DNA of 64,000 nt from Candidatus Limosilactobacillus faecipullorum (lineage in GTDB: Bacteria; Bacillota; Bacilli; Lactobacillales; Lactobacillaceae). The DNA lies in contig DWYX01000059.1 in assembly GCA_019118465.1 (NCBI GenBank), positions 1 to 64,000 on the forward strand. The letters are read 5' to 3'. A model generated the notes under the pieces. It had not been told where the DNA came from and searched no databases. It saw only the letters and a program-made list of their open reading frames with translations. This document shows, one piece after another, positions 16,993-26,210 of this stretch (position 1 is its first letter; each line of letters starts with the position of its first letter). Made by a program: the position numbers and the translations under genes.

Positions 16993-17790
16993 ATGAAGAA
17001 ATGGATGAAACGCTTGGGAATTGCAGTTGCCGGGGTATTGATGGTAGTAGGCTTGGCAGCGTGTGGCAAACAAGCTAATTCCAGTCAACCACAATTGGTT
17101 AAAAAGGGAACCATCACTGTTGGGATGGAAGGAACGTATGCTCCTTACTCCTACCGGGAAAACGGAAAATTAACTGGGTTTGAAGTTGAATTAGCGCAAA
17201 AACTTGGTAAGAAGATGGGTTACAAGGTAAAGATTGTGCCAACCAAATGGGATTCATTAATTGCTGGGGTTGGTTCCAAGAAACTCGACATGGCAATTAA
17301 CGATATTGCAATGACTCCTGACCGGAAGAAAGCTTATCTTTTCTCTGATCCTTACATTTACTCAAAGTCTGCTTTGATTATGAAGAAGGATAATACTTCC
17401 ATTAAGTCGATTAGTGATATTAAAGACAAGAAAATTGCAGCTGGGACCGGAACGGCTAACGCTGACAATGTTAAGAAATTCAAAGGTCAAACGGTAGCAT
17501 CAAGTGACTTTTCAACTTCGATGAGCCTAATTCGGCAAGGCCGAGTTGAAGCGGCGTTGAACTCTAAAGAAGCCTTTCTTTACTACCAAAAGTCGACTGG
17601 TGCAAATGACTTGAAGTATGCTGAAGTACCAACCAACAAGATTCCTGAACAATCGATTGGGATTTTGATGGGTAAGAACAACAAGGGGCTTCAAAAGAAG
17701 GTTAACAAGGCTTTGGCTGAGTTGCGGAAAGATGGAACTTTGAAGCAATTATCTGAAAAGTACTTTGATGGCGACGTTACTGAAAAGTAG
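16993..17790 (+). CDS. Polar amino acid (possibly cystine) ABC transporter, substrate-binding lipoprotein
   Basis: This 265-residue lipoprotein captures an amino acid outside the membrane for the permease and ATPase encoded next. The signal peptide ends in the lipobox LAAC at about residues 21-24. The mature part is an SBP_bac_3 domain with GTYAPYSYRENGKLTGFEVEL and AINDIAMTPDRKKAYLFSDPYIYS, the latter covering residues that contact the amino acid backbone. The pattern resembles cystine-binding TcyA/TcyJ proteins, but glutamate or another polar amino acid cannot be excluded. GGAGG lies just upstream of the ATG. Confidence 0.88.
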   Translation: MKKWMKRLGIAVAGVLMVVGLAACGKQANSSQPQLVKKGTITVGMEGTYAPYSYRENGKLTGFEVELAQKLGKKMGYKVKIVPTKWDSLIAGVGSKKLDMAINDIAMTPDRKKAYLFSDPYIYSKSALIMKKDNTSIKSISDIKDKKIAAGTGTANADNVKKFKGQTVASSDFSTSMSLIRQGRVEAALNSKEAFLYYQKSTGANDLKYAEVPTNKIPEQSIGILMGKNNKGLQKKVNKALAELRKDGTLKQLSEKYFDGDVTEK

Positions 17791-17869
17791 TTTCGATAAG
17801 CGCTGAAATTGGGTCGTGGCAAAGGGTGACTTTTGTTGCGGCCCTTTTGCAAATTAGAAAGGAATACCT

Positions 17870-18565
17870 ATGTGGGAAATTATTCGAAGTACCACCCCAG
17901 AAATTGTGTGGGCGGGAATTAAATATACCATTCCAATTGCGGTGATCTCATTTGCGATTGGGTTAGTGATTGCAGCGATTACAGCTTTAATTCGGATCTC
18001 AAAGCCACGAGGGAATGGTTTGGTAAAGGGCGTTTGGTACCTTGTTAAAGTAATTTTTTCTTTTTACGTTTGGCTTTTCCGGTCAACCCCGTTGTTAGTT
18101 CAATTATTCATTGTTTTCTTTGGGCTTCCAAATATTGGGATCCAATTTAATGCCTGGACGGCAGGAATTATTACCTTTTCCTTGAATACTGGGGCCTATG
18201 CTTCGGAAACGATTCGGGGGGCAATTAGTTCCCTGCCAAGTTCACAGTGGGAAGCGGCTTATTCATTAGGGATGACATATACTCAGGTGCTTTTTCTAAT
18301 CATCTTTCCGCAAGCGCTACGGGTAGCTTTACCGCCGCTTTCTAACTCATTTATTGGCCTGGTTAAGGATACTTCCTTGGCTAGTTCAATTACGATCTTG
18401 GAAATGTTCATGGTTAGTCAACAGATCGCGTCACATAACTACCAACCATTATTAATGTATTCAATTGTGGCGGCAGTTTATGCGGTTTTCTGTACAATCT
18501 TAACAATCCTACAACATCTACTAGAAAAACGAGCTAACCGTTACGAGGTTGCCGAGGGGGAATAA
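17870..18565 (+). CDS. Polar amino acid ABC transporter permease
   Basis: This 231-residue permease of the HisMQ family has about five membrane helices. The EAA-type cytoplasmic loop that docks onto the ATPase is seen in SSLPSSQWEAAYSLGMTYTQVLFLIIFPQALR. The segment WLFRSTPLLVQLFIVFFGLP is also typical. A single permease gene implies a homodimer. It follows the binding protein by about 80 bp and ends three bases before the ATPase gene, confirming one operon. Confidence 0.92.
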   Translation: MWEIIRSTTPEIVWAGIKYTIPIAVISFAIGLVIAAITALIRISKPRGNGLVKGVWYLVKVIFSFYVWLFRSTPLLVQLFIVFFGLPNIGIQFNAWTAGIITFSLNTGAYASETIRGAISSLPSSQWEAAYSLGMTYTQVLFLIIFPQALRVALPPLSNSFIGLVKDTSLASSITILEMFMVSQQIASHNYQPLLMYSIVAAVYAVFCTILTILQHLLEKRANRYEVAEGE

Positions 18566-18568
18566 GGA

Positions 18569-19303
18569 ATGATTAAGTTAACGAACGTTGATAAGCAATA
18601 CAAAGAACACCATGCTTTGGATAGTGTTACGGTTGAATTTCCTGAACACGAAACGACAGTTATTTTAGGACCGTCCGGAGCCGGGAAATCAACGTTATTA
18701 CGGGCAATTAATCTTTTGGAACGACCTCAAACGGGAACCATGACGATTGGGGATTTAACTGTTGATTTCAGTAAGAATCTAAGTAACCACGAAGTCTTGG
18801 CTTTGCGCCGGAAGACGGCAATGGTCTTTCAAAGCTGGAATCTTTTTCCACACTTAACGATTTTACGGAACATCACTGAAGGTCCGATTCACGTTTTAAA
18901 ACAAGACAAGGCGACTGCTGAAAAGCACGCCATGGAATTGCTTGAGCAAGTTGGTTTAGCCGATACGGCAAATCGGTATCCAAATCAACTTTCTGGAGGG
19001 CAACAACAACGGATTTCAATTTGTCGGGCATTAGCAATGAATCCTTACTATATCCTGTTTGATGAACCAACAAGTGCCTTAGACCCTGAGCTTGAAGCCC
19101 AAGTTCTCCGTGTGTTGCAAGACTTGGCAAAGAGCCAACACTCAATGATTGTTGTGACTCACAATATGGAATTTGCCCGGCGGGTGGCAGATAAGATCGT
19201 TTTTGTTGAAGAAGGACGAGTCGAATTTGCGGGGACGAGTGAAGCTTTCTTTAACCGGCCAACCGAACGGATTGCTACTTTCTTGGATGCAATGAAGTTT
19301 TGA
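18569..19303 (+). CDS. Polar amino acid ABC transporter ATPase
   Basis: This 244-residue ATPase of the GlnQ/TcyC group powers the importer. It shows Walker A GPSGAGKST, the Q-loop in MVFQSWNLFPHL, signature LSGGQQQR, Walker B ILFDEPTSALDPE and H-loop VVTHN. The length and the absence of a C-terminal regulatory domain fit this family. It is the last gene of the operon, followed by a strong shared terminator. Confidence 0.94.
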   Translation: MIKLTNVDKQYKEHHALDSVTVEFPEHETTVILGPSGAGKSTLLRAINLLERPQTGTMTIGDLTVDFSKNLSNHEVLALRRKTAMVFQSWNLFPHLTILRNITEGPIHVLKQDKATAEKHAMELLEQVGLADTANRYPNQLSGGQQQRISICRALAMNPYYILFDEPTSALDPELEAQVLRVLQDLAKSQHSMIVVTHNMEFARRVADKIVFVEEGRVEFAGTSEAFFNRPTERIATFLDAMKF

Positions 19304-19308
19304 TTTTA

Positions 19309-19355
19309 TAAAAAACTGAGTTATGAAGCTGCAAAGCAACATAACTCAGTTTTTT
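19309..19355. terminator. Bidirectional terminator after the amino acid ABC operon
   Basis: AAAAACTGAGTTATG pairs perfectly with CATAACTCAGTTTTT across a 14-base loop, with A- and T-runs on either side. It serves the ABC operon and the convergent small gene. Confidence 0.9.
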
Positions 19356-19358
19356 GTT

Positions 19359-19583
19359 TTAAAGTTTTCTTTGAACATCATAAGGCTTTGAGGCTTTATG
19401 GTCAGCGGGGAGAGCATCTTTAGTGTAAAAGATGGCGTACTCTTCGTCATTGGGTCCCTTGGCAATTACGAGGTCGTCAACATGTTTCTCTTTTTTGTAA
19501 ATTTGTCCTTTCCGGACCGCTTCATCATAGTCGTGAATATTGGCAATTGAATCGCCCGGATTAAAGAAAATACGGTTATCCAT
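19359..19583 (-). CDS. Small hypothetical protein at the end of the esterase-phosphatase cluster
   Basis: From the ATG at 19583, which has AAAGGAG at a good distance, this is a 74-residue soluble protein; the track start is 13 codons earlier, inside the upstream gene. The sequence includes FFNPGDSIANIHDYDEAV and DDLVIAKGPNDEEYAIFYTK, which look beta-rich. No known family is recognised. It is the last of four minus-strand genes with short gaps, so it is probably expressed with the PEBP-family gene. Confidence 0.6.
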   Translation of the reverse strand: MDNRIFFNPGDSIANIHDYDEAVRKGQIYKKEKHVDDLVIAKGPNDEEYAIFYTKDALPADHKASKPYDVQRKL

Positions 19584-19599
19584 CAAATCACTCCTTTCA

Positions 19600-20112
19600 T
19601 TAAGCTTGGCAAGGAAGTTCAAGCTTTGCCTTTGCTAGAACATGGCCTTGAATTGCGTGACGGAATTCGTTGAGCCAGTAACCGTTTTGGAGTGGCAGGT
19701 TAGTGTCAAGAGCATATACGGTTAAGGTGTAATCGTGAGCTTTGTCCGGTGGTTGAGGGCCATTGTACCCAACTTGGACATCAGCTTCCCGCGGCGAGAA
19801 TTTATTGGCACTGCTGTTCTTCCCCTGAATGAACTGTTGCCGTAATTTAGGATCAAAACTGGCATTTTCCGGAATGGTTTGCCATTCAACTGGCAAGTTA
19901 GCGGCTAACCAGTGGATCCAAGTAAAGCCGCAAACGGGTGTTGAATCAAAATCCACAAAAGTTAGGGCAAGCGACTTAGCGCCAGTTGGAACATCCTTAA
20001 TGTGAATTGGAAAGGACCGGTTAGGAACCCCATGGTAAATATCTGTAGCTGGGGCATGTTTTGTGAAACGGTCAGGCAGATACTGGTTTTCTAATGTAAC
20101 TGAAATTTCCAT
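19600..20112 (-). CDS. YbhB/YbcL-type phosphatidylethanolamine-binding-like (PEBP) protein
   Basis: This 170-residue protein belongs to the bacterial PEBP (Raf-kinase-inhibitor-like) family. The ligand-pocket stretches appear as FTWIHWLAANLPVEW and GYNGPQPPDKAHDYTLTVYALD. Members bind small anionic ligands, but their role in bacteria is poorly known. There is no signal peptide, so it acts in the cytoplasm. It lies between the tyrosine phosphatase and a small unknown gene on the same strand. Confidence 0.85.
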   Translation of the reverse strand: MEISVTLENQYLPDRFTKHAPATDIYHGVPNRSFPIHIKDVPTGAKSLALTFVDFDSTPVCGFTWIHWLAANLPVEWQTIPENASFDPKLRQQFIQGKNSSANKFSPREADVQVGYNGPQPPDKAHDYTLTVYALDTNLPLQNGYWLNEFRHAIQGHVLAKAKLELPCQA

Positions 20113-20150
20113 TTTCTCACCTCTTTCTGTTATCTTACTATCATTATAAC

Positions 20151-20936
20151 CTATTGCGTAAACTTGACACGAAAATCATGCAGATCCGTCTTACTAAGGC
20201 CGAGAGTGGTGGTTAAGAATTCTTCTAAGCCCCCAAATTGATTATCAATCGTATTGAAAGCTTCGTTAAGATAATCAATGTTAACCCCGGCAACGTCCCG
20301 GAAATTCTGTAAGAAAAAGTCAGTGCGGCCCTCAGCTTTAATTCGTTGAACCGTTTTGTCAATGATAGCTTTTGTAGTTTGATTTGAAAGCAAGTAGTCG
20401 GTTTGAATAGTTTTCTTTGGAACGCCAAGGGTAGCTAGTAAAAGGGCAGCCGATACCCCAGTACGGTCCTTACCCGCAGTACAGTGGAAGATCAAACTTT
20501 GGTCATCGTTAAGACTAAGCGCAACTTCAAACAACTTCTTAAAAGCAGCTTGACCACTCGGGAAAGTGATCATTTCATGATAGACGTTTTTCATGTGCTG
20601 GTAGCCAACGTTGGGGTCGTAGTCGGCCTTGGGGCCATAACCAGCGAGTCCTTTTGAGGAACGGGTTTTGTCAGTATCGAAAACGGGATTAAACCAGTAT
20701 TTGGTTTGATCAGGATAACGGTCGGGCTCATTTTTAACTTCGGCTGGGGAACGTAAGTCAATATCGGCTTTCAAGTTTAAGCTATGCAGAAGTTTTAAAT
20801 CGTTTTGGTCTAAATCGGCTAATTTTCCGCTCCGTAATAACCGGTGCCAGCTAACGATTTTTCCATTGGTAGTTTGATAACCACCAAGATCGCGAAAATT
20901 GTAACCATTTGTAATTGGTAAAAGACGATTCGGCAT
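20151..20936 (-). CDS. Tyrosine-protein phosphatase, Y_phosphatase3/PtpB type
   Basis: This 261-residue protein is a cysteine-based phosphatase. The P-loop is HCTAGKDRTGVSAALLL at about residue 150, fitting CX5R, with the N-terminal ITNGYNFRDLGGYQT typical of the family that includes LipA/MptpB-like enzymes acting on phosphotyrosine and phosphoinositides. No signal peptide is present. The ATG overlaps the stop of the SGNH hydrolase gene by one base (TAATG), so the two are translationally coupled. The coupling suggests a joint role in removing modifications, but the substrate is unknown. Confidence 0.9.
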   Translation of the reverse strand: MPNRLLPITNGYNFRDLGGYQTTNGKIVSWHRLLRSGKLADLDQNDLKLLHSLNLKADIDLRSPAEVKNEPDRYPDQTKYWFNPVFDTDKTRSSKGLAGYGPKADYDPNVGYQHMKNVYHEMITFPSGQAAFKKLFEVALSLNDDQSLIFHCTAGKDRTGVSAALLLATLGVPKKTIQTDYLLSNQTTKAIIDKTVQRIKAEGRTDFFLQNFRDVAGVNIDYLNEAFNTIDNQFGGLEEFLTTTLGLSKTDLHDFRVKFTQ

Positions 20937-21892
20937 TAATTTTCTCCTTTCAGCAGGGATTGAACTGCATTTGCAAAGTGTTTTCCAAGGGCAATTGAAC
21001 CAACTTGGTCTGGATGAAGGCCATCGGTTGTTGAAGTTAACCAGCCATCTGTTTCGATAACTGGAAAGTTAAAGTCATGTCCCAATTGACGTAATTCTGG
21101 AACGAAGGCTTGGGCAAAGGGGATCAAGATGGCAATGTGGCCACTAAAATAATTCTTTAGTTGGGTGAAGTAGGCTCGGGCGGCTATTAAAAATTCATGT
21201 GAACTAAATTGTCGGTCGTTCACTCCTAGAGCAACGATGATCCACTCGCTAGTGGGTAAGGAGCAAGTGGTTTGAGTATCAATGTGGGTAAGCCAGTGAA
21301 TCGCTGGGGGTACTTGACCGGTTCCGGGACGGAGGAAACCAGCTGCTGAATAAGCGATCCGGCCAATGGGCATTTGTAGTTGTTCGCTGGTAATTCCAAT
21401 GTAGTTACTTTCCGGATGGTAGTCAACGCTTGCGTGTTTACCTCCAACCCAACAACCAGCGGTAATTGAGTCGCCGATTACCGTAACTCGAGGAACGGTA
21501 ACAAGTGGTTGCCATTGCCCTTCGTCAGCGATTTCAATCCCGGTTAAAGTAAAACCTTGATGATTTTTCCAAACTTGATCCAGATCACAATTTCCTCCAG
21601 TCATAATCGTAACACTGGCAGTTTCTGGAAGCGAAATGGTATAAGGTTGTCCAGCATAAAAACTAGCCCACTTTCCATCGTTGACCTTAATTATAAATTT
21701 AGCGGCTGGGCTATACTGGTTAGCGCGATTTTGACTATTGATCGTAATTGAAGGACTTTTTTTGATGTTAATGGTAAAAGAATTACCGAGTAATGGGGTA
21801 TATAAGCTTGGTTGGTGCTCAAAGGTCTTAACTTGCCACCGACTTCCCGGGTAAGTTGCGGTAATTAGTTGCTCCGGACTTAAAGTTTTCAT
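20936..21892 (-). CDS. SGNH/GDSL esterase with N-terminal beta-domain (CE2-like)
   Basis: The 318-residue enzyme is a probable carbohydrate O-acetyl esterase. Residues 1-130 form a beta-rich domain like the jelly-roll seen in CE2 esterases, and the SGNH hydrolase domain follows. Block I is VTVIGDSITAGC with the catalytic Ser, block III is ALGVND and block V is DGLHPDQVGS with the catalytic Asp and His. There is no signal peptide, so the substrate is probably an imported oligosaccharide. It is the first gene of the minus-strand cluster and divergent from galK. Confidence 0.88.
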   Translation of the reverse strand: MKTLSPEQLITATYPGSRWQVKTFEHQPSLYTPLLGNSFTINIKKSPSITINSQNRANQYSPAAKFIIKVNDGKWASFYAGQPYTISLPETASVTIMTGGNCDLDQVWKNHQGFTLTGIEIADEGQWQPLVTVPRVTVIGDSITAGCWVGGKHASVDYHPESNYIGITSEQLQMPIGRIAYSAAGFLRPGTGQVPPAIHWLTHIDTQTTCSLPTSEWIIVALGVNDRQFSSHEFLIAARAYFTQLKNYFSGHIAILIPFAQAFVPELRQLGHDFNFPVIETDGWLTSTTDGLHPDQVGSIALGKHFANAVQSLLKGEN

Positions 21893-21964
21893 AATTTTAC
21901 CTCCACTTTTTAATTATACCGTAAGACCAGTTATCATCACGAATTTAAAGGATTTTTCTAAAAA

Positions 21965-22007
21965 ATGTAAGCGGTATCTTGACCAGGATGGAAAAGGAGA
22001 GTAACAT
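21965..22007 (+). promoter_or_regulatory. galK promoter with upstream cre/GalR-like operator
   Basis: TTGACC (21979-21984) and TAACAT (22002-22007) are 17 bases apart. Directly upstream and touching the -35 is ATGTAAGCGGTATCT (21965-21979), which fits the CcpA cre consensus WTGNAANCGNWNNCW throughout. It closely matches a 14-mer upstream of lacS, so it may instead, or also, be read by the GalR encoded downstream. Confidence 0.7.
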
Positions 22008-22061
22008 TATTTTAGTAAAGTTTTATTAAATTTAACCAGGAGATTTTTGGAGGTTAATAAA

Positions 22062-23228
22062 ATGAAGAAGGAAGAACTGCTCAAGAGCTATGAAGAAACT
22101 TTCCACACGGCAGGTCAAGATGTCTTTTTCTCACCAGGTCGGATTAATGTGATTGGGGAACATACTGACTACAATGGTGGTCGGGTTTTTCCATGTGCAA
22201 TTAGCTTAGGGACTTATGCTGCTTATGGTCCTCGGGATGATGACGAAGTTCAATTGGCTTCCTTGAACATGGACGGTAAGATCGTTAGTTTCAAGATTGA
22301 CGATGACAAGCCAGAAACCGAAGATGATCGGAAGTGGACCAACTACTTTAAGGGAATGTTAGTCTACCTGCGGCAAAAGGGCTACAAGATTGACCACGGA
22401 TTCAATCTCTTAGTTCATGGGAACTTGCCATATGGGGCTGGGCTTTCCTCTTCGGCTTCCATTGAAATGTTAATGGGGGAAGTTTTAAAGGAAGAATTTA
22501 ACCTTGATATCGAACAATTAGACCTTGTTAAGCTTGGTCAAAAGACGGAAAATGATTTCGTCGGTTTGAACTCTGGGATCATGGACCAATTCGCTGTTGG
22601 AATGGGGAAGAAGGATAACGCGATCTTCCTTGACTGCAATACCTTGGAATACAAGTACATGCCCCTTGAACTTGGCGACTACGAAATTGTTATCATGAGT
22701 ACGAACAAGAAGCACTCTTTAGCTGGTTCAGCTTACAATGAACGGGTTGCTCAATGTCAAGAAGCTGTTAAGCGTTTGCGAGCTAAGTTAGATATTCAAA
22801 CGCTTGGGGAATTAAGTTCCGAAACCTTTGATGAATACTCCTACTTGATTAACGATGATGTATTACTCCGCCGGGCTCGCCACGCGGTTTTTGAAAATGA
22901 ACGGACGGTTAAGGCGACTGAAGCGATGAAAGCTGGAGATCTTGAAAAGCTTGGTCGTTTAATCAACGCTTCTCACGTTTCCCTTCACTTTGACTACGAA
23001 GTTTCTGGGATGGAATTAGATACTTTAGCTGAAGCCGCATGGCAACAACCAGGTGTTCTTGGTGCCCGGATGATTGGTGGGGGCTTCGCCGGAAGTGCCA
23101 TCGCAATCGTTAAGAAGGACCAAGCTGAAAGCTTGAAAGAAAAGGTTGGTAAGATCTACGAAGAAAAAGTTGGCTATGCGGCTAGCTTCTACGACGCTGA
23201 AATCGTAGATGGCCCACACAAGCTCTAA
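22062..23228 (+). CDS. galK: Galactokinase
   Basis: GalK phosphorylates alpha-galactose at C1 with ATP, the first step of the Leloir pathway. The protein is 388 residues from the ATG at 22062, which has GGAGG eight bases upstream; the track starts five codons earlier at a TTG. The galactokinase signature is GRINVIGEHTDYNGG, the GHMP ATP-binding motif is GAGLSSSAS and the C-terminal GHMP motif is GGGFAGSAIAIV. It is first in the galK-galT-galR run. Confidence 0.97.
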   Translation: MKKEELLKSYEETFHTAGQDVFFSPGRINVIGEHTDYNGGRVFPCAISLGTYAAYGPRDDDEVQLASLNMDGKIVSFKIDDDKPETEDDRKWTNYFKGMLVYLRQKGYKIDHGFNLLVHGNLPYGAGLSSSASIEMLMGEVLKEEFNLDIEQLDLVKLGQKTENDFVGLNSGIMDQFAVGMGKKDNAIFLDCNTLEYKYMPLELGDYEIVIMSTNKKHSLAGSAYNERVAQCQEAVKRLRAKLDIQTLGELSSETFDEYSYLINDDVLLRRARHAVFENERTVKATEAMKAGDLEKLGRLINASHVSLHFDYEVSGMELDTLAEAAWQQPGVLGARMIGGGFAGSAIAIVKKDQAESLKEKVGKIYEEKVGYAASFYDAEIVDGPHKL

Positions 23229-23255
23229 TCTTGGTAACTGACCTCAAATGACACA

Positions 23256-23301
23256 AATAACGTCTTCGTGCCACTAGTAGGTAGTGGAAGGCGTTATTTT
23301 T
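23256..23301 (+). terminator. Terminator-like hairpin inside the gal operon
   Basis: AATAACGTCTTC and GCCACTA pair with TAGTGGAAGGCGTTATT around a short loop, followed by five T residues. It lies in the 113-bp gap between galK and galT, where no second promoter is obvious, so it probably causes partial termination or stabilises the galK end of the mRNA. Confidence 0.7.
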
Positions 23302-23341
23302 GTTAAAGCTGACAAAAAAGATAATAAGGGGAATTTTAAAC

Positions 23342-24793
23342 ATGGGTGTAATTGCTGAATTCGCACAAAAGACAATTGATGCAGGGGCTTTTGAAGCACT
23401 AGACAAAGTGTATGTTGAAAATAAGATTCGGGCATTAGTTGGGGATGAAGATGTCCCAGCTAAGGCGGGAAAGTTAGTTCCACAATTGGTTGAACTAGCG
23501 GTTAGTCGTGGAAAAATTGAAGATGGCCAAACTGCCCGGGAAATCTTGAATGATCAGCTCTATGACTTGATGACCCCACGGCCAAGTGTGGTCAACCACG
23601 AATTCTGGCAAAAACATACGGTTTCACCAGAAACGGCAACAGACTGGTTCTATGACCTTTGTACCAGTAATGACTATGTTAAGGTTGATGCCATCAAGAA
23701 GAACGTGGTCTTTAACGAAAAAGTTAAGGATGGCAATGAACTTGAAATTACGATCAATCTGTCAAAGCCGGAAAAGGATCCGAAGGCCATTGCGGCGGCA
23801 GCTCATGCAACGGCTAAGAAGTACCCACAATGTGCCCTTTGCCTTGAAAATGAAGGTTACTTGGGACGCTTAGGCCAAGCAGCCCGGAGTAATCACCGGG
23901 TGATCCGGTTAAATGTCGGCGGGCAAAAGTGGGGGATGCAATACTCACCATATGCTTACTTTAATGAACACTGCATTTTCTTGGACACCAAGCATGAACC
24001 AATGAAGATTGATCAACAAACGTTAATTAACTTGGTTGAAATTGAACGGCAATTCCCACACTACTTTGTCGGGAGTAATGCCGACTTGCCAATTGTTGGA
24101 GGTTCAATGTTAGCTCACGAGCACTACCAAGGGGGACGGCATACCTTCCCGATGATGAAGGCTAAGCTTAAAAAGTCGCTTCACTTCTCTGATTTTCCAG
24201 CGGTAGAAGCCGGGATCGTTGACTGGCCAATGAGCGATATTCGCTTAACGAGTGAAGATACGATTCAATTAATCCAATTAGGGACCTACATCATGGATAA
24301 GTGGAACCACTACGATGACGAAAGACTTCAAATTAAGGCTTTTGGGGCTGATGGTGAACGCCACCACACAGTTACCCCGATTATGCATCGGGAAGGGGCT
24401 ACTTACGTCTTGGACCTTGTTTTACGGGATAATAACACCAACGGTGATTATCCACTGGGCATCTTCCACCCCCACGCTGAAAAGTGGCACATTAAGAAGG
24501 AAAATATTGGGTTAATTGAAGTAATGGGCCGGGCAATCTTGCCAGCGCGGTTAAAGAGTGAGTTAAACGAAGTTAAGAAGTTCTGGCTCGGGGAAGTAAA
24601 CGAAATTACGGATGCTCATCTTCCGTGGGCTAAGGAAGTTCAATCCCGGCGAGAAATCACCAAGGATAATGTTGACCAGGTGCTTCGTGAAGAAGTGGCC
24701 CAAGTCTTTGGGGATGTTTTAGCTGATGCTGGGGTCTTTAAGAATGATGAAGCTGGTCAAGCCGGCTGGGAACGGTTCTTGCAAATTCTTTAG
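23342..24793 (+). CDS. galT: Galactose-1-phosphate uridylyltransferase, class II
   Basis: GalT exchanges galactose-1-phosphate with UDP-glucose. This 483-residue protein is the long class II form found in lactobacilli and other Firmicutes rather than the 350-residue class I. It contains SRGKIEDGQTAREILNDQLYDLMTPRP near the N-terminus, LAHEHYQGGRHTFPM, and the active-site region GIFHPHAEKWHIKKENIGLIEVMG. The ATG at 23342 follows AAGGGG; the track start is 14 codons too early. galE and galM are not in the window. Confidence 0.95.
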   Translation: MGVIAEFAQKTIDAGAFEALDKVYVENKIRALVGDEDVPAKAGKLVPQLVELAVSRGKIEDGQTAREILNDQLYDLMTPRPSVVNHEFWQKHTVSPETATDWFYDLCTSNDYVKVDAIKKNVVFNEKVKDGNELEITINLSKPEKDPKAIAAAAHATAKKYPQCALCLENEGYLGRLGQAARSNHRVIRLNVGGQKWGMQYSPYAYFNEHCIFLDTKHEPMKIDQQTLINLVEIERQFPHYFVGSNADLPIVGGSMLAHEHYQGGRHTFPMMKAKLKKSLHFSDFPAVEAGIVDWPMSDIRLTSEDTIQLIQLGTYIMDKWNHYDDERLQIKAFGADGERHHTVTPIMHREGATYVLDLVLRDNNTNGDYPLGIFHPHAEKWHIKKENIGLIEVMGRAILPARLKSELNEVKKFWLGEVNEITDAHLPWAKEVQSRREITKDNVDQVLREEVAQVFGDVLADAGVFKNDEAGQAGWERFLQIL

Positions 24794-24820
24794 ACTTGTA
24801 AGACAATTAGTAGATATTGA

Positions 24821-25834
<1,014 letters not shown>

Positions 25835-25853
25835 ATCAGATTAATAATTTTAG

Positions 25854-25899
25854 AAAAAGCCAGGATGAAGTTCATTACGAAACTTCGTCCTGGCTTTTT
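25854..25899 (+). terminator. Terminator of the gal operon
   Basis: AAAAAGCCAGGATGAAGTT pairs with AACTTCGTCCTGGCTTTTT with one wobble, and ends in a T-run. Confidence 0.88.
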
Positions 25900-25916
25900 G
25901 TGTCGGAAGTAGTTGA

Positions 25917-26190
25917 AAAGGGGAGGATGGGAAAGGCCACTAATTTAAAGGTTGGAACGTAGCCAAGTGGGTTCGCGGCCGACCGGCAACCTGTCTAGCT
26001 CACCGTAACTTAACCTTTATTGGTGGCCGTTTGTTTGTAACCTAAGTCACTAATCAGCTATGCCAGATATTGTTACTATCTTCTTCGGCTTGCATGGGCT
26101 CACAGACGCCAAGCAAGGCCCTGGCTAATGGCTGAGACTTTTCCTATCCTCTTCGCATCTTCGAATCTTACTCAGAAACTAAGGCCGGCG
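25917..26190. other. Structured non-coding element A (possible RNA or MITE-like repeat)
   Basis: This gene-free stretch between galR and melA can form three strong helices. Outer: GGGGAGGATGGGAAAG (25920-25935) with CTTTTCCTATCCTCTTC (26138-26154). Inner: GGCCACTAAT..AAAGGTT (25935-25953) with AACCTTTATTGGTGGCC (26012-26028). Third: TCAGCTATGCCAG (26054-26066) with CTGGCTAATGGCTGA (26121-26135). Several pairs are G-U, so an RNA fold is conceivable. The 19-mer TAAAGGTTGGAACGTAGCC recurs at 53584, and TTACTCAGAAACT recurs in inverted form at 830. No ORF, tRNA or known RNA motif is recognised. Either an unidentified RNA or a decayed mobile repeat is possible. Confidence 0.45.
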
Positions 26191-26210
26191 AGAAGGTTTC
26201 ATCCCGCTCC

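Noticed and set aside
25965-25995. GGGTTCGCGGCC in element A as a tRNA T-loop
   Set aside because: No acceptor stem, anticodon arm or CCA context can be drawn around it.
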